64,000 bases of DNA from Streptomyces sp. 71268 (GTDB taxonomy: Bacteria > Actinomycetota > Actinomycetes > Streptomycetales > Streptomycetaceae). Position 1 is the stretch's first letter, and each line of letters opens with the position of its first letter. The DNA lies in NCBI RefSeq assembly GCF_029392895.1, contig NZ_CP114200.1, forward strand, positions 6,268,501 to 6,332,500, written 5' to 3'. The notes beneath the pieces were generated by a model that was not told the DNA's origin, did not search any database, and saw only the letters and a list, made by a program, of their open reading frames with translations. Positions 34,335-41,950 of the stretch are shown one piece after another. The position numbers and the translations under genes are program-made.

Positions 34335-35009
34335 TCACGGGGCGATGTGCAGGGTGAGGCCGCCGTCCGGCAGCGCCTCGACGCGGACCTGCGTCAGGTC
34401 GCGCACGTGGGCGGTGGGCGCGTGGGCCGCCGCGCGGGGGCCCACGCCCACCACGCGCATGCCGGCCGCGCGGGCCGCCGCGATGCCCACCTCGGAGTCC
34501 TCGAAGGCGACGCAGTCGGCGGGCGCGAACCCCAGCTCGGCCGCGCCCTTGAGGAACCCCTCCGGGTCGGGCTTGCTGGCGCTCACGGACTCGGCGGTGA
34601 CCCGCACGCGCGGCATCGGCAGCGCGGCGGCGTCCATCCGGGCCTGGGACAGGCCGCGGTCGGCCGAGGTGACCAGGGCGTGCGGCAGCCGCGCCAGGGC
34701 GGCCATGAACGCGGGCGCGCCCGCCACCGGCACCACGCCCGCCACGTCGGAGGTCTCCCAGGCGAGCATCCGCGCGTTGTCGGCGAGGTTCTCCTCGTGC
34801 GGGCGGTCGGGGAGGAGCACGGCCATGGTGGCCTGGCCCTGCCGGCCGTGCACGACCTTGATCACGCTGTCGCCGTCGAGCCCGTGCTCCGCGGCCCAGC
34901 GCCGCCAGCAGCGCTCCACGACGGCGTCGGAATTGACGAGCGTCCCGTCCATGTCGAGGAGCAGCGCCTTGACGGCGCCGATGGTCTGGGGGGTGCTCGT
35001 GGGAGCCAT
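34335..35009 (-). CDS. HAD family phosphatase (beta-PGM/sugar phosphatase type)
   Basis: A 224-aa HAD hydrolase with a helical C1 cap. Motif I is ALLLDMDGTLVNSDAVVE (catalytic Asp pair), motif II is ALVTSADRGL, the lysine is in SVSASKPDPEGFL and motif IV is CVAFEDSEVGIAAARAAG. The layout is that of sugar-phosphate or glycerol-phosphate phosphatases such as YfbT/GPP. CAGGAG precedes the ATG. An imperfect inverted repeat (CTTTGT/ACAAAG arms) in an AT-richer segment around 35092-35113 may belong to its promoter. Gap 35010-35304 holds no gene. Confidence 0.92.
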   Translation of the reverse strand: MAPTSTPQTIGAVKALLLDMDGTLVNSDAVVERCWRRWAAEHGLDGDSVIKVVHGRQGQATMAVLLPDRPHEENLADNARMLAWETSDVAGVVPVAGAPAFMAALARLPHALVTSADRGLSQARMDAAALPMPRVRVTAESVSASKPDPEGFLKGAAELGFAPADCVAFEDSEVGIAAARAAGMRVVGVGPRAAAHAPTAHVRDLTQVRVEALPDGGLTLHIAP

Positions 35010-35304
35010 GGGGCACTCCTGGGCTCGGCGTGGACGCGCGGTGCGTGAAGGAAAGCGGCTCCGCTCACGGTCGGGGGTGCGGGCGGAACCACTTTGTTTC
35101 TCAAACATACAAAGAGTCGCCCCGCGACGCCAGCGCCCCCGGCCATGGCCCTGATGAACACCTCATATCCGGCGTGTGACGGACCCGCGCGCGGCCGGCT
35201 CCCCGCCGCGCGCCGCCGGCTCCTCACCGCGCCCTGTCGCATCCCGCCGCGCCGGTTCCCCGCCGCGCCCGCCGGGCGCTGGCGGCACGCGCGGGCCCGC
35301 CCCG

Positions 35305-36285
35305 CTAGGGCTGGTCCGTGCGGGCCTCCAGGTAGTCGCGGGTGTGCGGGCCGTAGACGCCCTCCGGGTCGGCGGTGATGTCGTGGCGGCGCTGGTAGGT
35401 GCCGACCGCGTCCGTGACGCCCGCGTCGTACTCGCCGTCCGCCGCGCCGACGTAGGTCCACGTCTGGCGCAGCCGGTCCTGGAGTTCGGCGACCTCGGGG
35501 CCGCTGTCGCCCTGGCGCAGCACGGGCGGGCCCGCGGGTGTGGTCGGCCGGGGCGGGTCGGTCGGGGCCGAGGTGGCGGGCGTGGGCCGCTCGCTCGGCC
35601 GGTCGGGCGCGCCGGTGTCGGAGGGGCGCGCCGACGACGCGGAGGGCGAGGCGCTGGGCTCGCGCGTGGGCGACGGCGTCGCCGACGGTGTCGCGGACGG
35701 GCTCTCGCCGCGCGAGCGCGAGGCGCTGGGCGAGGGGGTCGCGGTGCTGCTCGGCGGTGGCGTCGCGCCGTCGGTCATCCGCCCGTCCCAGGTGGACAGG
35801 GCGGCGGAGGGGGTGGCCGCGCGGTCGTCGGTCAGCGCCTGGTCGTCCGACGCATCGCCGCTCTGGCCGCCGAGCAGCCCGGTGCCGAAGGCGACGGTGC
35901 CCACCACGGCGACCAGGACCGCCGCCGCGATCACGATCGCCAGCGGGCGCCGTCGCCGGTGCCGTGCCGGTCTGCCCCCCGTCGCCCCGGCGCCGCCCTC
36001 CTCGGGACCGTCCCCGCTCCCCGTCGCGCCGGACGGCGTGGCGCCCGGGCCGTCCCCGGCCGCCCCGCCCGTCGCCGCCGAGCCCGCGTCCGCCGGGCCG
36101 GTGGTCTGCGGGGCTTCGTCGAAGAGCCGCAGGTCGTCGGGGTTGGGGCCGGTCTCGGGTATCTCGGGCAGCGCGGCGGTCGGCGTGAGGTCCGGTAGGT
36201 CGGCCCCGCGCGCCGCGCAGGCGCAGCCGGGGCGCCCGTCCGCGCGCGGTGGTGCGAAGCAGTGCGGGCAGAGTTCTCCCGTCAC
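35305..36285 (-). CDS. Membrane-anchored peptidoglycan-binding protein with zinc-ribbon N-terminus
   Basis: A 326-aa protein in four parts. The N-terminus CPHCFAPP...CACAARG looks like a small cysteine zinc ribbon in the cytoplasm. A Pro/Gly/Ala linker leads to one membrane helix (LAIVIAAAVLVAVVGTVAFG, about 112-131). A long Ser/Pro/Thr spacer follows outside, and the C-terminus is a PG_binding_1 domain: LRQGDSGPEVAELQDRLRQT then GVTDAVGTYQRRHDITADPE. It would tie the membrane to peptidoglycan and may transmit wall status inward. The GTG follows GAGGGAGGG. It is divergent from the MFS gene. Confidence 0.9.
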   Translation of the reverse strand: MTGELCPHCFAPPRADGRPGCACAARGADLPDLTPTAALPEIPETGPNPDDLRLFDEAPQTTGPADAGSAATGGAAGDGPGATPSGATGSGDGPEEGGAGATGGRPARHRRRRPLAIVIAAAVLVAVVGTVAFGTGLLGGQSGDASDDQALTDDRAATPSAALSTWDGRMTDGATPPPSSTATPSPSASRSRGESPSATPSATPSPTREPSASPSASSARPSDTGAPDRPSERPTPATSAPTDPPRPTTPAGPPVLRQGDSGPEVAELQDRLRQTWTYVGAADGEYDAGVTDAVGTYQRRHDITADPEGVYGPHTRDYLEARTDQP

Positions 36286-36478
36286 GTTGTTCCCTCCCTC
36301 GTACGTCGCTGGCGATTATGCAGACCGGACACGTGTTCGCGCAGGCGGATGTCCGTGGCGAGGACGGCGCTCGGCAGGCCGTAACCGGGCAAACGGGTGA
36401 GGATGGGATGAGCGGTTGGTCGCCGTCGGCGGCCAGCGGAACCCCGCGCAGCCGGACCCACGGACAAGGAGGCGCCAC

Positions 36479-38596
36479 ATGGCCGAGGACGCACGTTCGC
36501 GGGGCCCGCTACCCAGCGAGCCCGCCGCGTCCGCCGGCGCCGCCAGCCACCCAGCCACCCATCCGGACCGGCGCCGCGAACACGAGCGGCGCACCGTGCT
36601 GGTCGCGATCGGCGCGCTGCTGCTCGGCATGTTGCTCGCCGCCCTCGACCAGACGATCGTCTCGACGGCGCTGCCCACCATCGTCAGCGACCTCGGCGGC
36701 CTGGAGCACCTGTCCTGGGTGGTGACGGCGTACCTGCTCGCCGCGACCGCCGCCACGCCCCTGTGGGGCAAGCTCGGTGACCAGTACGGACGCAAGAACC
36801 TCTACCAACTGGCCATCGTCATCTTCCTGGTCGGCTCGGCCCTGTGCGGCATCGCCCAGGACATGCCCCAGCTCATCGGCTTCCGCGCGGTGCAGGGGCT
36901 CGGCGGTGGCGGGCTGATCGTGCTGTCCATGGCGATCGTCGGCGACCTCGTGCCGCCCCGCGAGCGGGGCCGCTACCAGGGCCTGTTCGGCGCCGTCTTC
37001 GGGGCCACCAGCGTGCTCGGGCCGCTGCTCGGCGGCGTCTTCGTGGACCACCTGAGCTGGCGCTGGGTGTTCTACATCAACCTGCCCGTGGGCGTCGTGG
37101 CCCTGCTGGTGATCGCCGCCGTGCTGCACATACCGCGCCGCCGCACCCGGCACACCATCGACTACCTGGGCACCTTCCTCATCGCGGCGGTCGCCGCCTG
37201 TCTGGTCCTGGTGGCCTCGCTCGGCGGCGTCAGCTTCGACTGGGACTCCTGGCAGATCACGGGCCTGGGCGTGCTGGCCATCGCGCTCCTCGCGGCCTTC
37301 GTACGCGTCGAGCGGCGGGCCGCGGAGCCCGTGCTGCCGCTGCGACTCTTCCGCAGCCGCACCTTCGCGCTCTGCTCGGCCATCGGCTTCGTCATCGGCT
37401 TCGCGATGTTCGGCAGCATGACCTACCTGCCGACGTTCCTCCAGGTCGTGCACGACGTCACGCCGACCATGTCGGGCGTGCACATGCTGCCCATGGTGCT
37501 CGGGCTGCTCATCGCCTCCACGACCTCCGGGCAGATCGTCAGCCGCACCGGTCACTACCGCGTCTTCCCCATCGCCGGCACCGCCGTCACCGCGCTCGGC
37601 CTGCTGCTGCTCCACCAGCTCGACCGGCACAGCGGCGTCGCCGAGATGAGCGCGTACTTCTTCGTCTTCGGCCTCGGGCTCGGCCTGGTGATGCAGGTTC
37701 TGGTGCTGATCGTGCAGAACGCGGTGGACTACGCGGACCTGGGCGTGGCCACCTCGGGCGCCACGTTCTTCCGCTCCATCGGCGCCGCGTTCGGCGTCTC
37801 CATCTTCGGCACGATCTTCGCCAACAAGCTCGGCCCGCGCATCGCCGACGCGCTCGCCGGACAGCCGCTGCCACCCGGCGTGAACCCCGACTCGCTCAGC
37901 GCCGACCCGCGCGCGGTGAGCGGGCTCCCGCCCGGCCAGCGCGCCGGCGTGCTCGACGCGTACGCCGTCTCCATCACCGACGTGTTCCTGTACGCGGTGC
38001 CGCTGGTGCTCGTCGCGCTGGCGCTCGCCTGGTTCCTGCGGGAGGAGCCGCTACGCGCCTCCGTGACCGCCCCCGAGGCGAGCGAGGTGCTGGCCAGCAA
38101 CCCCGTCGAACGCACCTCGCGCGACGAGGTGGCCCGCGCGCTGTCCACGCTCGGCAGCCGCGAGGGCCGCAAGCACGTCTACGCCAGGATCGCCGAGCGG
38201 GCTGGCGTCGAGCTGCGGCCCGCGTCCTGCTGGCTGCTGCTGCGGATCAACTTCCACGGCCTCGTGGAACCCGCCCTGCTCGCCGAGCGCGCCGACCTGC
38301 CCCTCGGCGTGGTCACCGCGGCCGCCCGGCAGGTCGAGGAGCGTCGCCTCGCCGAGCGCGAGGGCATGGCGCTGGTCCTCACCGAGCAGGGTCGCCAGGT
38401 CGCGGCCCGCCTCGCGCGCGCCCGCGAGGAGTCGCTGGCCGAACTCCTCGGCGACTGGTGGGGCCCGGACCGCCCGACCGACCTGGTGGCGCTGGTGCAC
38501 GAGCTGACGGGGGAGCTGTGTGGCTCCGACGGCGAGCGCCCGCACAACGGCGACGCCTACCGGCCGAAGGCCGGTGTGCGCCGCCGCCCGGTGTGA
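36479..38596 (+). CDS. DHA2 MFS multidrug transporter fused to a MarR-like domain
   Basis: A 705-aa protein. Residues about 40-530 form a 14-segment EmrB/QacA-type drug:proton antiporter: [19 protein letters not shown] (motif D1), [16 protein letters not shown] (motif A), [18 protein letters not shown] (motif B) and [16 protein letters not shown] (motif C). Residues about 545-690 are a soluble helical domain resembling MarR winged helices: [40 protein letters not shown] and [27 protein letters not shown] is 7 nt before the ATG. The C-terminal domain could sense drugs or regulate pump activity rather than bind DNA; this is inference. Confidence 0.93.
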   Translation: MAEDARSRGPLPSEPAASAGAASHPATHPDRRREHERRTVLVAIGALLLGMLLAALDQTIVSTALPTIVSDLGGLEHLSWVVTAYLLAATAATPLWGKLGDQYGRKNLYQLAIVIFLVGSALCGIAQDMPQLIGFRAVQGLGGGGLIVLSMAIVGDLVPPRERGRYQGLFGAVFGATSVLGPLLGGVFVDHLSWRWVFYINLPVGVVALLVIAAVLHIPRRRTRHTIDYLGTFLIAAVAACLVLVASLGGVSFDWDSWQITGLGVLAIALLAAFVRVERRAAEPVLPLRLFRSRTFALCSAIGFVIGFAMFGSMTYLPTFLQVVHDVTPTMSGVHMLPMVLGLLIASTTSGQIVSRTGHYRVFPIAGTAVTALGLLLLHQLDRHSGVAEMSAYFFVFGLGLGLVMQVLVLIVQNAVDYADLGVATSGATFFRSIGAAFGVSIFGTIFANKLGPRIADALAGQPLPPGVNPDSLSADPRAVSGLPPGQRAGVLDAYAVSITDVFLYAVPLVLVALALAWFLREEPLRASVTAPEASEVLASNPVERTSRDEVARALSTLGSREGRKHVYARIAERAGVELRPASCWLLLRINFHGLVEPALLAERADLPLGVVTAAARQVEERRLAEREGMALVLTEQGRQVAARLARAREESLAELLGDWWGPDRPTDLVALVHELTGELCGSDGERPHNGDAYRPKAGVRRRPV

Positions 38597-38629
38597 ACCA
38601 GGGCCCCCGCGACGCCGCCTCCACCAGAC

Positions 38630-39146
38630 TCAGACCAGGTCCTTGGCGAACCAGTGCTCCGCGTACGGATCGTCGTTGTAGCGCTCGATCTCGACGTACC
38701 CGTGCCGCTCGTACAGCGCCCGCGCCTCGACCAGGTCGTTGCGGGTGTCCAGGATGACGCGCCGGGCGCCCAGCTCCCGCGCGCTCGCGTGGGCGGCGGC
38801 CAGCAGCGCGGAGCCGCCGCCCGTGCCGCGCTCGGCGGGCCGCACGTACAGCCGCTTCAACTCCGCCGTCGCCGCGTCGCGCAGCCGCACCCCGGCGCAG
38901 CCCGCCGCCGCACCCCCCGTACCACCCGACCAGGAACACCGCGCGCGGCGGTATCAGGTCGTCGCTGTGGTGTTCGAGGAGGCCCGACTCGATCTCCTCG
39001 GGGGTCGACCGACGGTTCTCGTACCGCAGGTAGTAGCGGTCGCTCACTTCGACGAAGTACGCGCGCAGCAACGCGGCCGACTCCGCCGCGTGCACGGGTC
39101 GCGCGGCGACCTCCCAGGTCGAGCGCTGGGTGAAGGCTGATGTCAT
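38630..39146 (-). pseudogene. GNAT N-acetyltransferase interrupted by a +1 frameshift
   Basis: A GNAT gene split over two frames. The N-terminal part (from ATG 39146) reads MTSAFTQRSTWEVAARPVHA and on to VFLVGWYGG; the C-terminal part reads AGVRLRDAATAELKRLYVRP, the acetyl-CoA loop ERGTGGGSALL, and ALYERHGYVEIERYNDDPY. The frames change at a run of six G on the coding strand (C6 at 38913-38918). With five G the two parts join smoothly as VFLVGWYGGAAAGCAGVRL. This is either a real single-base insertion or a sequencing error in a homopolymer. The start looks leaderless (CACAAT 7 nt upstream). Confidence 0.85.
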
Positions 39147-39215
39147 GCGGGCCATTGTGAGCACCCGCCATCCGCCGCCGCAGCCGGATTTCGCCGGGTC
39201 GGCGGGGCGCGGGCC

Positions 39216-39533
39216 TCAGCCCTTGGGGGCCGCCTGCTGGACGACCTCGAAGGACCACAGCGTGGAGCCGGAGGCGGCCGGCTTCGGGCGCTCGCCGCCC
39301 TCGCCGCCGTGGCTGGCCCTCATCGTGCCCTCCATCCACGCCGCGAAGTCCTCCTCGCTGCGCCACCGGGTGTAGACGAGGTACTGGTCGGTGCCCTCCA
39401 CGGGGCGCAGCAGCTCGAACCACTCGAAGCCGTCGGAGCCCTCCACGGCACCGGCCCGGGAGGCGAAGCGCTGCTCCAGCACCTCGCGCTGCTCCGCCGG
39501 AACCGTCAGTACGTTGATCTTGACGACGCTCAC
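39216..39533 (-). CDS. Antibiotic biosynthesis monooxygenase (ABM) domain protein
   Basis: A 105-aa ferredoxin-like-fold protein of the ABM family: VVKINVLTVPAEQREVLEQR, GFEWFELLRPVEGTDQYLVY, then RWRSEEDFAAWMEGTMRASH. The end has the heme-degrading type (IsdG/MhuD-like) appearance but no firm heme ligand assignment can be made. GAGAGG lies 6 nt before the GTG at 39533. Such small proteins act as cofactor-free oxygenases or heme oxygenases. Single gene. Confidence 0.9.
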   Translation of the reverse strand: MSVVKINVLTVPAEQREVLEQRFASRAGAVEGSDGFEWFELLRPVEGTDQYLVYTRWRSEEDFAAWMEGTMRASHGGEGGERPKPAASGSTLWSFEVVQQAAPKG

Positions 39534-39662
39534 TCGACACCTCTCACACCCGGAGGCCACCGCGCCGGCGACCTCGCCTCGATCTGGTGCGAGCAGTCTC
39601 CTACATCGCCCCGAGCGCCGGTCGCGGCGGTCGGCGGCCCGGCCGCCGCGACCCGGGCCGGG

Positions 39663-40349
39663 CTACTTCGGCAGCTCGACCGTGAAGGAGGGGGACTCGC
39701 CACCGGCGTTCGCGTCGTAGTAGTGGACGACCCCGCCGCGCCGTACGACGTCGAGCACCAGCCGCCCCGTCACGGACTGCCCGGGCTTGTACGTCGTGTC
39801 CAGGTCCGCGCCCTCGCCGACGCCCTCCAGCGTGGTGGCGTCCTGCGCGGCCGTCTTGGCGTCCTCCCACTTCATCATCCCGTACGCGGCGAAGTCGGCC
39901 GGCGCCCCGCCGGTGTTGCGCACGGTGAGGGTGAGGGCGACGTACTGCCCCTTCTCGGGCTGGTTGGTGGTGTTGACCTGCGCGGGCGTCACGTACTCCG
40001 CGCTGACCACCGTTACCTTCATCCTGGACGTGACCTTGAAGTTCTCGCCGTACTCGTCGGTCTCACCGACCTCGTACGTGCCCGACTCGCCGACCGCCAG
40101 GGACGGGGCCGCGGCGGCGGGCGTGGTCTTCGTCTCGGTCTTCTCCTCGGGCACGTCGAGCGGGGCGTCGCCGGCCGCGTCGGTGTCCGTACCGGTGGCG
40201 CTGGCAGTGCTGGTGGCCGGTCGCGCCTTCGACGCGGCCGGGTCGCCGGTGCCCTTGCCCCCGTCACCACCGTCGTCGGAGCAGCCGGCGAGAACGGCGC
40301 TCAGCAGCGCCGCGGACGTCAGGACAGCAAGGGCGCGGGACACGCGCAT
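39663..40349 (-). CDS. Lipoprotein with DUF4352-like immunoglobulin fold
   Basis: A 228-aa lipoprotein. The signal MRVSRALAVLTSAALLSAVL ends in the lipobox LAGC with Cys23, followed by a Gly/Asp/Thr spacer. The C-terminal domain (about 90-228) has the DUF4352/TRF2-like pattern: MKVTVVSAEYVTPAQ, GQYVALTLTVRNTGGAPADF and GRLVLDVVRRGGVVHYYD. It is anchored to the outer face of the membrane. Function of the family is unknown; binding to partner proteins is likely. Confidence 0.9.
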   Translation of the reverse strand: MRVSRALAVLTSAALLSAVLAGCSDDGGDGGKGTGDPAASKARPATSTASATGTDTDAAGDAPLDVPEEKTETKTTPAAAAPSLAVGESGTYEVGETDEYGENFKVTSRMKVTVVSAEYVTPAQVNTTNQPEKGQYVALTLTVRNTGGAPADFAAYGMMKWEDAKTAAQDATTLEGVGEGADLDTTYKPGQSVTGRLVLDVVRRGGVVHYYDANAGGESPSFTVELPK

Positions 40350-40477
40350 GGGACCCCCCGAATGACCACGAGCGGCCCGGGCGCCGCTGGTGCGGGCTCA
40401 GTATGCACCGAACGGTTCCGTTTTTGCCGCCTGGCCACCTGACCTGCGGTGATGTCGGGTATCTGGCCGTTTTCCGG

Positions 40478-40747
40478 TCAGGTCGCGGTCAGGTAAGCCG
40501 AACGCGGCGGGGTCTGCGGCCAGATCGCCGCCGCGGCTTCCCGGCCGGAGACCGCCAGGGCGTCGATCAGTCGCAGCGCGGTGACCACCGCGAGGTCGTA
40601 CTCGTGCGCCGCCAGCAGCCCGTCCGCGTACGGCCCGGGGCGGGCGTTCTGGATGAGCGCTCGGCCACGCTCCCGGCCACGCTCGATGCGTTCGATGGCG
40701 GACTGCCGCTCGGCCTTCGACATGGCGAGTGCGGTGGTGAGGTCCAC
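40478..40747 (-). CDS. Small hypothetical protein
   Basis: An 89-aa protein: MDLTTALAMSKAERQSAIER, a basic/acidic helix, then NARPGPYADGLLAAHEYDLA and [28 protein letters not shown] is 8 nt before the GTG. The sequence reads as a small helical protein with normal codon bias, but I recognise no family. The AT-richer 40400-40477 region beyond its stop shows no gene. Confidence 0.6.
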   Translation of the reverse strand: MDLTTALAMSKAERQSAIERIERGRERGRALIQNARPGPYADGLLAAHEYDLAVVTALRLIDALAVSGREAAAAIWPQTPPRSAYLTAT

Positions 40748-40911
40748 GCGTGTCCTTCCACGGAGGGAGTTGTCTGCCCGTCCATGGTGGCCAACGCGCC
40801 CCGGCGTGTCCGGGAAACAATGACGGTCCGGGGCGTGCGGCCAAGCCCGTCAGCGCCCGTGGCATCCCGCACGCCCCGTACGCGCGCGGACGCAACCCCT
40901 CGGTCCGCCCG

Positions 40912-41322
40912 TCAGTCGTGCCTGCGCAGGCCCCGGACGACCTTGTCCACGGCCGCGCGCGGGCCGCGCACCGCCAGGCCCGCCAGGTCCAGGTCCGGGG
41001 CGGGCACGGCCAGCACGGCGGCCCGGTTGTCGTCGTCGTTGTCCGTGGCGAACAGCTCCACCGGGTACAGGGCCGTGGTCACACCCCGGCTCAGGGCGCG
41101 CTGGTGCGTACGGAGCAGGGTGGCGGCGTCGGCCGCGTAGACGAGGACGGGCTCGCGGAACATCGGCGGGTACCCGTTGCCCGAGCCGTCCTCGTAGGGC
41201 TCGCCCACGACGTCAGTCGCGGCGTGAGCGATGCCACTGGAGACGAACGCGGTCACGTTCAGCTTCTGCCAGGCGGCGAGGTCGTTCCGGACGATCACCG
41301 CGATCTTGGTGTCAAAGCGCAT
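40912..41322 (-). CDS. DUF2000 family protein
   Basis: A 136-aa protein opening MRFDTKIAVIVRNDLAAWQK, then NVTAFVSSGIAHAATDVVGE, EDGSGNGYPPMFREPVLVYA and a C-terminal RAALAV-like segment ending VVRGLRRHD. This is the DUF2000 pattern, a peptidyl-tRNA hydrolase II-like fold of unknown role, often next to a regulator. The start has no Shine-Dalgarno; CACCGT ends 6 nt before the ATG, so it may be leaderless. No regulator gene is visible in the following gap. Confidence 0.87.
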   Translation of the reverse strand: MRFDTKIAVIVRNDLAAWQKLNVTAFVSSGIAHAATDVVGEPYEDGSGNGYPPMFREPVLVYAADAATLLRTHQRALSRGVTTALYPVELFATDNDDDNRAAVLAVPAPDLDLAGLAVRGPRAAVDKVVRGLRRHD

Positions 41323-41950
41323 GTCAGCACGGTGCCGGAGGGCCCGGGGCGGCGTCTTGGACGCTGGTGCGCGGCGCCGGCCGGGCGCCCCCCGAGCACC
41401 GCCCCCGCGTCGCGTGCGGCCGGCTCGCGGAGCGGGCTCCTCCGAGATCGCGGCACAATGACGTGATGGAGCAGCGAGCGGAGCGGCGACGCGAGCGGAC
41501 CCGTCGGCCCGCCACGGAATCGGCGGCCGGCGCTCGCCGGCTTGGCCGCACGCCCGCCCCCGCCGGCCCGCGCGCCGTCGGAGCTCCCTCGAACGGCGTA
41601 GCCGCGCGGTGCCCCGTCGCACGGCGGCCGCGCCCGGAGCCCAGCGCTCCGGGCGTCCCGTGCGGGCGTCCGCGCCGGCGCGCGGGATGCCGCGCGCTCG
41701 CACCGAGGGCCGGCCGACCGACGGCGGGTGCCCCCGGCCACCCAGTGATCAGACGGCACACGGGAAAGTGGTGAAATTACTCCTGGCGACGTATTCGCGC
41801 ACATGGTTACCCCGCCGAACGACAGGCGACTTCCAGGCGACCCGCGGTAGCGGTCAGGTGACGTGGGGGTTTTCCGCGTCTTTTCCGCGGGCTCAGTAAG
41901 GTCTCGAACATTGGATACGAGTGACACGGCGAGTGGGGGAGCAGCAGGGC
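41323..41950. other. 628-bp gap without a convincing gene
   Basis: Open frames exist on both strands but none has normal protein composition (they are Arg/Pro/Ala-rich shadows of GC-rich DNA). The 3' end (41755-41950) is AT-richer and must contain the promoter of the GT87-PAP2 gene. A degraded regulator cannot be excluded. Confidence 0.5.

Noticed and set aside
41466..41774. Possible regulator gene divergent from the DUF2000 gene
   Set aside because: A CACAAT box precedes the ATG, but the translation is only Arg/Pro/Ala-rich with no helix-turn-helix.
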